A stretch of DNA of 64,000 nucleotides from UBA8529 sp964390565 (lineage in GTDB: Bacteria > Bacteroidota > Bacteroidia > Bacteroidales > Tenuifilaceae): NCBI GenBank assembly GCA_964390565.1, contig CAYMII010000018.1, positions 1 through 64,000 of the forward strand, read 5' to 3'. Position 1 is the stretch's first letter. Each line of letters opens with the position of its first letter. Made by a program: the position numbers and the translations under genes. Under the pieces are notes generated by a model, which had not been told where the DNA came from, did no database searches, and was given only the letters and a program-made list of their open reading frames with translations. Positions 43,131 through 50,581 of this stretch are shown here, one piece after another.

Positions 43131-44060
43131 ATGAAAACAAATATTTCAATAGTTGGAACAGGGCTGATTGGCGGCTCAATTGCCCTTGGACTTAGGGGTA
43201 AAGGCAACGTGATTTTTGGGTTTGATAAAAACCCAAGGAATTTAGGCTATGCCGAGAAGATGGGAATTGTCGATTTCAGCGCATCAATGGATAGTATCTG
43301 CCTTTGCTCTGATGTAATTATAGTTTCTGTTCCTGTGGATATTGCGCTAAAGGTTATTCCTGAGATTCTTACAAAATCGAAGGAAAATGCCATTGTTATT
43401 GATGTTAGCTCAACGAAGGTTACCATATGTAACGCGCTAAAGCATCACCCAAAACGAAGGAATTTTATTGCTGCCCACCCAATGGCAGGCATGGAGGTTG
43501 GTGGTCCACAAAATGCCGATGCACAAATTCTACGAGGGCGAAAAGTGGTGATCTGCCAGTCGGAACTCAACTCAAGCAATGTATTGGAAAAGGCAATTGA
43601 TTTGTTTAAAACCATTGGAATGCATGTTGAGTTGATGGATGCCGAAACGCACGATAGCCTTGTGGCAATGGTATCGCATCTTCCGCAGGTTATATCTTAT
43701 GGACTTACAAACACTGTATTCGCAGCGAGCACCGATGATGATTGGTGTAACCTTGCAGCAAGCGGATTCGACTCAGCAACCCGCTTGGCTTCAAGTCCTG
43801 CAGATATCTGGATTCCAATTATCAATCAAAACAAGGAATTCATTTTAAAACACCTGAATCTCTTTATTCATCAAATGGAGATGATGAAGGATATTATCAA
43901 AAATGAAGATAATGAAGCACTTGCTGCGCTTATTTCCAAATCACAATCGGTTAGGGAAAAATTTGAGAATAGTATGAAATTAAAAAATAAACATAGTCAT
44001 GGAGACAAAACCATTAGCTGGACTGATTCCACCCAAGTTGTGGCAGCCAGAGTTGAATAG
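43131..44060 (+). CDS. tyrA: Prephenate dehydrogenase
   Basis: 309 residues. Oxidises prephenate to 4-hydroxyphenylpyruvate for Tyr. N-terminal NAD(P)-binding motif VGTGLIGGSIALGL, then IDVSSTK, AAHPMAGMEVGGP and SHLPQVISYGL. No chorismate mutase or ACT domain. Only 4 bp from the preceding gene, and its last 62 bp overlap the start of the DAHP synthase gene in another frame, so translation is tightly coupled. Confidence 0.94.
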   Translation: MKTNISIVGTGLIGGSIALGLRGKGNVIFGFDKNPRNLGYAEKMGIVDFSASMDSICLCSDVIIVSVPVDIALKVIPEILTKSKENAIVIDVSSTKVTICNALKHHPKRRNFIAAHPMAGMEVGGPQNADAQILRGRKVVICQSELNSSNVLEKAIDLFKTIGMHVELMDAETHDSLVAMVSHLPQVISYGLTNTVFAASTDDDWCNLAASGFDSATRLASSPADIWIPIINQNKEFILKHLNLFIHQMEMMKDIIKNEDNEALAALISKSQSVREKFENSMKLKNKHSHGDKTISWTDSTQVVAARVE

Positions 44061-45093
44061 CTCATTGCTGATTGCAGGCCCATGTAGCGCCGAATCGCCC
44101 GAGCAACTTTTGAAAGTTGCCACAGAACTGAAGAAAACAAATAGAGTTCACTACCTGCGTGCAGGTATCTGGAAGCCCCGCACTGCGCCCGGTTCATTTC
44201 AAGGCTTTGGTGTTGAAGGATTGGGCTGGCTTAGGGATGTGAAACAGGAAACGGGTATGCCAATTTCAACCGAGGTTGGCTCCGAGAAGCATGTTTACGA
44301 AGCGCTAAAGTTTGGGGTTGATATGGTTTGGATTGGAGCACGAACTGTTGCAAACCCTTTTGCAATGCAGGAGATAGCCGAGGCGCTTAGAGGCACAGAT
44401 ATCCCTGTTTTGGTTAAAAATCCGCTTAGTCCCGATTTAGATTTGTGGGAAGGAGCAATACGTCGATTGCATAACGTTGGACTTCGTAAGATTGGCGCAA
44501 TCCATCGTGGTTTTTCGTGGTGGGGGAAATCCATTTTTCGCAATCAGCCATTCTGGAAACTTCCGTTGGAACTAAGGGCGAAATATCCAAACCTGCCTGT
44601 AATCTGCGATCCAAGTCATATTTCGGGTAATAGGAGTTTAGTTCCTTTTGTGGCAAAGCGTGGAGTCGATTTGGGTTTCGATGGGCTTATCGTTGAGGTG
44701 CATCCTGAGCCAACCAAGGCTTTGAGCGATGCCGCTCAACAGTTGACTCCTGAGGAGTTTCTTAGCCTTTTGGTTTTTATCGACAGCGTTGGCAGTCCCG
44801 AGCAAACTTATCCCGATGAACTGCTCAACGAACTTCGTGCCGAGGTAGATATCATGGACGATCTTCTTCTTTGGGCTTTATCAAACAGAATGGAACTTTC
44901 GGAACGGATTGCATCTGTAAAATCCAATCGAAATATGTCGGTACTGCAATCGAAGCGATGGAATCAGGTGCTTGATAGGGTAACCGATACAGGCGAAAAA
45001 TCTGGGCTGCGGGCTGTTTTTATCCGAAAACTCTACAATGCAATTCATAAAGAATCAATTTCGGTACAGAATGAACTCATTGAAAAAATCTAG
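43999..45093 (+). CDS. Bifunctional DAHP synthase / chorismate mutase
   Basis: 364 residues. The N-terminal part (about 1-265) is a KDO8P-synthase-like (type I-beta) 3-deoxy-7-phosphoheptulonate synthase: LLIAGPCSAESPEQL, RAGIWKPRTAPGSFQG, WIGARTVANPFAMQEIA, LVKNP and CDPSHISG. The C-terminal about 90 residues form an AroQ chorismate mutase (LLNELRAEVDIMDDLLLWALSNRMELSERIASVK). The mutase can act as a regulatory domain giving prephenate or chorismate feedback in this family. It thus commits carbon to the pathway and feeds both pheA and tyrA, both in the same operon. Confidence 0.94.
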   Translation: METKPLAGLIPPKLWQPELNSSLLIAGPCSAESPEQLLKVATELKKTNRVHYLRAGIWKPRTAPGSFQGFGVEGLGWLRDVKQETGMPISTEVGSEKHVYEALKFGVDMVWIGARTVANPFAMQEIAEALRGTDIPVLVKNPLSPDLDLWEGAIRRLHNVGLRKIGAIHRGFSWWGKSIFRNQPFWKLPLELRAKYPNLPVICDPSHISGNRSLVPFVAKRGVDLGFDGLIVEVHPEPTKALSDAAQQLTPEEFLSLLVFIDSVGSPEQTYPDELLNELRAEVDIMDDLLLWALSNRMELSERIASVKSNRNMSVLQSKRWNQVLDRVTDTGEKSGLRAVFIRKLYNAIHKESISVQNELIEKI

Positions 45094-45142
45094 GTATGGT
45101 TTTAAAATTAAGCATAACTTTATATCCTCAAATATTTTTTAG

Positions 45143-46174
45143 ATGGAAGTAGTAGAGGTAAAAGGTGCAAATTTTTCTTCGCAAATATTGATTGGCGAAA
45201 GTGTTGATAATCTGAGAAATCACACTTTAGGTAAAAGGATATTTATAATTACGGATAAGAATATCGAAAGGCTTTCTAGGCATCGTTTTCCTAATGTTCC
45301 AATCTATTCCATCGAACCGGGTGAGAAATCGAAAAACCTGTTGACCACAATTGATATTTACCGATGGCTACTCGAAAGTAATGTTGACCGAAACTCACTG
45401 ATTGTTGGTGTTGGTGGAGGTGTGGTTTGTGATTTAGCGGGCTTTGTGGCATCAACATATATGCGAGGAATCGATTTTGGATTTGTTTCAACCACTCTGC
45501 TTTCGCAGGTTGATGCAAGTGTTGGGGGAAAGAATGGCGTTGACCTCGATGGGTATAAGAATATTGTTGGCACTTTCAATCAGCCAAAGTTTGTTATTTG
45601 CGATATCTCAATGCTAAAAACGCTTCACCCTTTCGAGTTTGTAAGTGGTATGGCCGAAGTGGTTAAGCATTCTTTGATTGCAGATAAGGAGATGTTCGGT
45701 TTTATTGAGAAAAACACGGCTGAGATATTAAAAATGAATGAAGAAATGCTCGAATACCTTGTCGCGAAATCAGTTAAATTAAAGGCTAAGATCGTGGAGG
45801 CTGATGAGCGAGAGCAGGGAATTCGAAGGGTTCTAAACTTGGGACATACATGGGGCCATGCAGTTGAGAAGTTTACTGGAATGACTCATGGAAAAGCGGT
45901 AAGCATTGGTCTCGTTTTTTCTGCAAACCTTTCGGTTTTAAAAGGATTGATGAAGCCAGAGGAGCGCGACTCCTTGGTTAAACTTTTAACGGGCATTGGA
46001 TTGCCTCTATCTTACAATAAGAATAAACTTGAAGTTTTTGAGATATTGAAGAAAGATAAAAAAAAGGAGAAGGATTTTATCCATTTCGTGTTGATGAATG
46101 GAATTGGAAATGTTCATGTTGAAAAGTTAAGTTTTAAAGAGATAGAAAATTTTATACAAAATGATACGCTCTGA
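45143..46174 (+). CDS. aroB: 3-dehydroquinate synthase
   Basis: 343 residues, second step of the shikimate pathway. NAD-binding and active-site motifs: VGGGVVCDLAGFVASTYMRG, LLSQVDASVGGKNGVD, KNIVGTFNQP, GMAEVVKHSLI, and the zinc-binding histidines in LNLGHTWGHAVE and MTHGKAVSIG. The last 14 bp overlap the start of aroD. Confidence 0.95.
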   Translation: MEVVEVKGANFSSQILIGESVDNLRNHTLGKRIFIITDKNIERLSRHRFPNVPIYSIEPGEKSKNLLTTIDIYRWLLESNVDRNSLIVGVGGGVVCDLAGFVASTYMRGIDFGFVSTTLLSQVDASVGGKNGVDLDGYKNIVGTFNQPKFVICDISMLKTLHPFEFVSGMAEVVKHSLIADKEMFGFIEKNTAEILKMNEEMLEYLVAKSVKLKAKIVEADEREQGIRRVLNLGHTWGHAVEKFTGMTHGKAVSIGLVFSANLSVLKGLMKPEERDSLVKLLTGIGLPLSYNKNKLEVFEILKKDKKKEKDFIHFVLMNGIGNVHVEKLSFKEIENFIQNDTL

Positions 46175-46808
46175 TATTTGTGTTAGCATTGCTAATACTT
46201 CGTTTCATGATATTCTGATAACACTTGAAGAGGTTGGCATGGCTGAGATTCGCATCGATTTACTGGATCTTATGCCCAATCAGCTCGAGATGGTTTTTTC
46301 GAGCCATAAAAACCTTATCGCCACTTGTCGTCAGGGTCGGTATGATGATGCACAACGTGCATCAATTCTTGCTCGCGCAATTGAGGCTGGTGCAGCTTGG
46401 GTCGATTTGGAGATTGAAACATCGCCCGAATGGCGAAAGCCATTGATTGACTTGGCTCGAAGCAAAAAGTGCAAGGTTATTATATCGTGGCACTGCTTTG
46501 GCAAAACCCCCGATGATAAGGAAATTATCGATATTGTTGATAGCCTTTACGCTGCTGGTGCCGATGTGGCTAAAATTGCTTGTCTTTCGAATAATATAGC
46601 TGATAGTTCAAGAATCTTAGGACTTTATTCAAAGTACCGTAGATTAGTTGCTTTGGGAATGGGCGATGCTGGTAAAATAACACGGATTGCAGCCCTTTCG
46701 TTGGGTGCGCCTTTTACCTTTGCATCAGTAATGGGCAACTCAACTGCTCCCGGGCAAATTGATTACATGGAACTTGAAAAGCTGATTAATCAGATTGAAG
46801 GAGTTTGA
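46161..46808 (+). CDS. aroD: 3-dehydroquinate dehydratase, type I
   Basis: 215 residues. The type I (Schiff-base) enzyme: AEIRIDLLDL, IATCRQG, WVDLEIE, the catalytic His in ISWHCFG and the Schiff-base Lys in GADVAKIAC, then FTFASVMGNSTAPGQI. Slightly short for the type (about 220-250). Overlaps aroB by 14 bp. Confidence 0.93.
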   Translation: MIRSDICVSIANTSFHDILITLEEVGMAEIRIDLLDLMPNQLEMVFSSHKNLIATCRQGRYDDAQRASILARAIEAGAAWVDLEIETSPEWRKPLIDLARSKKCKVIISWHCFGKTPDDKEIIDIVDSLYAAGADVAKIACLSNNIADSSRILGLYSKYRRLVALGMGDAGKITRIAALSLGAPFTFASVMGNSTAPGQIDYMELEKLINQIEGV

Positions 46809-46846
46809 GGAGTTTTAAAAGAGATAACCTCTGCGCCCTCCGCGTC

Positions 46847-46866
46847 CCTGCCTACCGGCAGGCAGG
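46847..46866. repeat. CCTGCCT...AGGCAGG palindromic repeat, copy 1
   Basis: cctgcctaccggcaggcagg, a near-perfect 20-bp palindrome inside a CACAGAG-type repeat (ctctgcgccctccgcgt before, cagcggtgaa after) in the aroD-aroE gap. Copies 2 and 3 are at 49058-49077 and 50321-50340. Confidence 0.75.
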
Positions 46867-46924
46867 TCAGCGGTGAAAAAGAGGAGGAGAAAGAATAAAT
46901 AACAATAAAAATTTGAGGTAAAGA

Positions 46925-47854
46925 ATGACCAAACTACTCGCTGTTTTTGGTAACCCCGTTTTACATAGTAAGAGCCCGCAGCTTCATAATGCAGTGCTTA
47001 GCGTTTCGCATATCGATGCTTATTACACGCGCATTCACGTTGAGAAGTGCGAAGATGTTATCAAAACCATTCGCCAACTCAATATTTTTGGAGCAAATAT
47101 CACCACTCCATTTAAAGAGAACCTTCTGCCAATGCTCGATTCTCTCTCAACCGAAGCGGAGCTGATTGGCGCAGTGAATACAATTCGCAACGAGAATGGG
47201 GTGCTAACTGGTTATAATACTGATTATTTAGGCGTTATTAAATCGATAGAAGAGGTTGGTGAAAATATATTTGGTAAGAGATGTTTGGTTTTGGGCGCTG
47301 GCGGTGCATCAAAAGCTGCTGTTTATGGGTTGATGAGTGCTGGTGGTGAGGTGTTTATTACAAATAGAACCCAGAGCAAAGCTGATGAGATTGCCCGTTT
47401 GATGGGCTGTGTCACTGTTCCATTGAGCGATTTGGATGAGCTAATGCCAAGCATCGATATAGTTGTCTCAACTTTACTTCCTGATGTTTCGATGCCAAAT
47501 TTTAGGTGGAACTCAAGGGTTAAACTGCTTCTTGATGCAAATTATCGTAAATCGACATTATGCGAAGAGGCTGAAGCCGCTGGTATTAGAGTCGTTAAAG
47601 GCGATAGATGGTTAATCCATCAGGCAGTAGGCGCATTTTCAATCTTTGCAGGTTATGAACCCTCTGTGGAGATGCTTTCGCAGGCAATTCAGGTACCACT
47701 TGATGGAAGTATTTTAAAGATTAAATCGGTTGAACTTGGAGAGAGTTTCTCTTTGGATGAACGCTACGATTTTATTGTTGCAACCGAAGGGTTATCGGAT
47801 ATCGAAGTAAATAGAATTATTGATGAAGAGAAGCATAAAGCCTTCAAAGGTTAG
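46925..47854 (+). CDS. aroE: Shikimate dehydrogenase with a C-terminal extension
   Basis: 309 residues. Reduces 3-dehydroshikimate with NADPH. The shikimate-binding part (VFGNPVLHSKSPQLHN, NITTPFKENLLP, GAVNTI, NTDYLG) and the NADP-binding GAGGASKAAVYGL with NRTQSKADEIA are intact. The enzyme core ends near residue 256 (SVEMLSQAI). The remaining about 53 residues have no counterpart in the usual 245-290-residue enzyme, and their coding sequence overlaps the start of aroA by 35 bp. The extension may have arisen by loss of an earlier stop. Confidence 0.93.
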   Translation: MTKLLAVFGNPVLHSKSPQLHNAVLSVSHIDAYYTRIHVEKCEDVIKTIRQLNIFGANITTPFKENLLPMLDSLSTEAELIGAVNTIRNENGVLTGYNTDYLGVIKSIEEVGENIFGKRCLVLGAGGASKAAVYGLMSAGGEVFITNRTQSKADEIARLMGCVTVPLSDLDELMPSIDIVVSTLLPDVSMPNFRWNSRVKLLLDANYRKSTLCEEAEAAGIRVVKGDRWLIHQAVGAFSIFAGYEPSVEMLSQAIQVPLDGSILKIKSVELGESFSLDERYDFIVATEGLSDIEVNRIIDEEKHKAFKG

Positions 47855-49076
47855 CGGAACTGTGGTGGCACCATCATCAAAGAGCGTGGCTCAACGAGCC
47901 ATTGCTTTGGCTTCCATGGCCTTGGGGCAATCAAACATATTATCAGTGGGGAGTAGCGATGATGTGCTTGCAGCGATATCGGTTTGCAAGGCATTGGGAG
48001 CTCGCATTGAGCAGCAACCCGATGGGTTGCTTATTAATGGCGGAATAAAAGTTCCAACTGCTCCTTTAAACCTAGGTGAATCGGGACTTAGCGTTCGCAT
48101 GTTTTCGGCAATTGCAGCAACGCTTGGGCAAGAGGTTGTATTAACAGGCCATGGCTCATTGCTTAATAGGCCAATGGATATCGTCGAAAATTCTTTAAAC
48201 CCTTTGTGCGATTACTGCAAAACCAATAATGGCAAACTTCCCATAATAGTGAAGGGCTCATTAAAGGGAGGCGAAGTGAATATTGATGGCTCAATCAGCT
48301 CGCAAGTGCTTACTGGGATTTTAATTGCATCACCATATGCTCAAAAGGATACAGTCATTCATGTTGATAATCTTCAAAGTCGCCCATATATCGATATAAC
48401 TTTAGGAATGATGAGGTATTTTGGGGTTGAGGTTGAGAATGATAATTACCAAACGTTTATAGTTAAAACCGGACAAAAATATCAGCCTAAAACCTACACC
48501 GTTGAAGGCGATTGGAGTGGCGCGGCATTTCTTCTTGTTGCCGGGGCTATCGCTGGCAATATTATTGTAAAAAATATACAAATCAACTCATCTCAAGCCG
48601 ATAGGGCAATAGTTGATGCATTGTTCTATGCTGGAGCAAAGGTCTCGATCTACGAAAACCATTTGGAAGTTAATAGTCATAACCTAAATGGCTTCCATTT
48701 CGATGCAACCCATTGTCCCGACTTGTTCCCGCCGCTTGTTGCGCTTGCAGCGCATTGCGAAGGGGAATCACGAATTCTTGGGGTAAGCCGTTTGCGTGTA
48801 AAGGAGAGCGATAGGGCTGCAACGCTTATGGCTGAGTTTGATAAAATGGGACTCGATATTAAGATTGAAGGCGAATTGATGATAGTAAAAGGCTCAAAAC
48901 CCACAGCGGCTTCTGTTATTTCTCATGGCGATCATCGTATTGCAATGGCAACAGCAACCGCAGCCTTGGCTGGCAATGGAACTATTGAAATTGATGGCGC
49001 TGAGTGCGTAGCAAAGAGCTATCCAGATTTTTTTGAAGATTTGAAAAAAGTGACAAGCCTGCCTACCGGCAGGTAG
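47820..49076 (+). CDS. aroA: 3-phosphoshikimate 1-carboxyvinyltransferase (EPSP synthase)
   Basis: 418 residues. Joins PEP to shikimate 3-phosphate. Motifs: PSSKSVAQRAIALA, LGESGLSVRMFSAIAA, SSQVLTGILIASP, VEGDWSGAAFLL, RVKESDRAATLMAEF and HGDHRIAMA. LGES replaces the common LGNAGT. The last five codons and the stop lie inside a CCTGCCT palindrome (49058-49077), so the native C-terminus (LPTGR) seems to come from the repeat. Starts at two adjacent ATGs (47820 or 47823) within the end of aroE. Confidence 0.95.
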   Translation: MMKRSIKPSKVSGTVVAPSSKSVAQRAIALASMALGQSNILSVGSSDDVLAAISVCKALGARIEQQPDGLLINGGIKVPTAPLNLGESGLSVRMFSAIAATLGQEVVLTGHGSLLNRPMDIVENSLNPLCDYCKTNNGKLPIIVKGSLKGGEVNIDGSISSQVLTGILIASPYAQKDTVIHVDNLQSRPYIDITLGMMRYFGVEVENDNYQTFIVKTGQKYQPKTYTVEGDWSGAAFLLVAGAIAGNIIVKNIQINSSQADRAIVDALFYAGAKVSIYENHLEVNSHNLNGFHFDATHCPDLFPPLVALAAHCEGESRILGVSRLRVKESDRAATLMAEFDKMGLDIKIEGELMIVKGSKPTAASVISHGDHRIAMATATAALAGNGTIEIDGAECVAKSYPDFFEDLKKVTSLPTGR

Positions 49077-49077
49077 G
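49058..49077. repeat. CCTGCCT...AGGTAGG palindromic repeat, copy 2, forming the aroA 3' end
   Basis: cctgcctaccggcaggtagg; its TAG is the aroA stop codon. Next to it are the short repeats gtgacaagtggcaagtg (49083-49099). Confidence 0.75.
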
Positions 49078-49142
49078 TGGTACGTGACAAGTGGCAAGTG
49101 AAATAACGAACAACATTCAACTAACAACGAACAACCAATACA

Positions 49143-50120
49143 ATGAACACATTTGGTAGAATATTTCGGATAAGCATATTTGGCGAATCGCATGGTGCGA
49201 TGATTGGCATTACTATCGATGGTTGCCCTCATGGAATTCCTTTGAAGGCTGAGGACTTCTCTGCCGATTTGGATAGACGTAGAGCAGGAGCGGAGGGGAC
49301 AACAACTCGCGTAGAGGCCGATATTCCCGAAATTGTTTCGGGTTGGTTCAATGGGCATACTACAGGAGCACCGCTAACCATAATTTTCAGAAATGGCGAT
49401 ACTCGCTCAACCGATTATATCGATATTAAAGACCATCCACGGCCTGGACATGCCGATTTTGTTGCTCGCCAAAAGTTTGGTGGTTTTAACGATTATCGTG
49501 GTGGAGGACACTTTTCTGGCCGCTTAACTCTTGGGTTAGTTGCTGCTGGGGTTGTTGCTAAAAAGATATTGAATAACATCTCAATAAATGCATTGCTAAT
49601 TGAGGCTGGTGGAAGTTCTGATATTATTACAGCAGTTAAGGATGCAAAGGAAAAAGGCGATTCAATTGGCGGTATTGTTGAATGTCGTGCTGGGTATATT
49701 TCTGTCGGTTATGGCGAACCATTTTTCGATTCGGTTGAATCGGTAATTAGCCACTTGGCTTTTGCTATCCCTGCAATTAAAGGCATTGAGTTTGGCTCAG
49801 GCTTCTCTGCAGCCAAGATGTTTGGTTCGCAGCACAACGACCCTCTTGTCGATGAAACGGGCAAAACTGCTTCATACAATGCCGGAGGCATTACAGGCGG
49901 GTTAACCAATGGCAACGAGTTGGTGTTTAGGGTTGCTGTTAAACCAACCTCGAGCATAGCGCAAACCCAAAATACCTTTAGTTTTTCGAGCGGTAAAGTT
50001 GATGAACTAAACGTTCAAGGTCGCCACGATACCTGCATTGCGCTCAGAGTTCCTGTTGTTCTCGAGGCTATTACTGCAATTGCCATTGCTGATTTTAGTT
50101 TGATAAGTAAGAAGAGGTAG
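49143..50120 (+). CDS. aroC: Chorismate synthase
   Basis: 325 residues, somewhat shorter than the usual 350-360. Last common step, converting EPSP to chorismate with reduced FMN. Family signatures: RISIFGESHGAMIGITIDGCP, RPGHADFVARQKFGGFNDYRGGGHFSGRLT, and GGITGGLTNG with RVAVKPTSSIA. The C-terminus is cut short after IADFSLISKKR. Last gene of the operon; I see no clear terminator after it. Shikimate kinase, which makes its precursor's precursor, is not in the window. Confidence 0.94.
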   Translation: MNTFGRIFRISIFGESHGAMIGITIDGCPHGIPLKAEDFSADLDRRRAGAEGTTTRVEADIPEIVSGWFNGHTTGAPLTIIFRNGDTRSTDYIDIKDHPRPGHADFVARQKFGGFNDYRGGGHFSGRLTLGLVAAGVVAKKILNNISINALLIEAGGSSDIITAVKDAKEKGDSIGGIVECRAGYISVGYGEPFFDSVESVISHLAFAIPAIKGIEFGSGFSAAKMFGSQHNDPLVDETGKTASYNAGGITGGLTNGNELVFRVAVKPTSSIAQTQNTFSFSSGKVDELNVQGRHDTCIALRVPVVLEAITAIAIADFSLISKKR

Positions 50121-50235
50121 GAATTCATTAGGTTGTAGAACTTTGTTGAGGTTGATAAGCAGATAAGCATTTCTTTTGCTTTCAACTTTCAACCTTAGTT
50201 CCCACTCATTACTAAACACAAAGACACATAGTTCT

Positions 50236-50300
50236 CAATTTCTCACTTCTCACTTCTCACTTCTCACTTCTCATCTCTCACCTCTCAATTTCTCAAGTTC
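50236..50300. repeat. TCTCACT tandem repeat
   Basis: Four perfect cttctcact-type units followed by variants (tctcatctctcacctctcaatttctcaa). Confidence 0.65.
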
Positions 50301-50320
50301 TCTGCGTTCTTTGCGCAATA

Positions 50321-50340
50321 CCTGCCTAACGTCAGGCAGG
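50321..50340. repeat. CCTGCCT...AGGCAGG palindromic repeat, copy 3
   Basis: cctgcctaacgtcaggcagg interrupts a run of tttgcgt-like repeats, as copy 1 interrupts a similar element. Confidence 0.75.
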
Positions 50341-50509
50341 CTTTGCGTACTTTGCGTTTAAAAGTTCAAGTAAGCAGTTTTTTTTTCTAAACTTAGCCTT
50401 GTTTTATTGTATTTTTACCAATCTCGCTGGTTGTTCAAAAGAAAGAAAACACGTACACTCTTCATCAAAAATTTAACCCTAACTTAACACCCTTAAACTC
50501 TTTGCAGAG

Positions 50510-50517
50510 TATCTTTG
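50510..50517 (+). promoter_or_regulatory. Candidate -7 promoter element of the type IX cargo gene
   Basis: TATCTTTG, a perfect TAnnTTTG (identical to the tmRNA candidate), 65 bp before the ATG. The -33 position has no clear TTTG. Confidence 0.45.
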
Positions 50518-50581
50518 CCAAGAGGTTTAAAAAAGCATACACAACGCTAAATTTCAAAATACTAACTAAATATTAACGCCT

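Larger units (their letters stand above)
50121..50581. other. Intergenic region with several short repeats and a candidate promoter
   Basis: 461 bp. It contains tandem TCTCACT units (about 50236-50300), the element ctctgcgttctttgcgcaata, a CCTGCCT palindrome (copy 3, 50321-50340) and ctttgcgtactttgcgt. A perfect -7 match precedes the type IX cargo gene. No gene is supported. Confidence 0.55.

Noticed and set aside
50236..50300. TCTCACT repeats as a CRISPR array
   Set aside because: The units are under 10 bp with no spacers, and there are no cas genes in the window.
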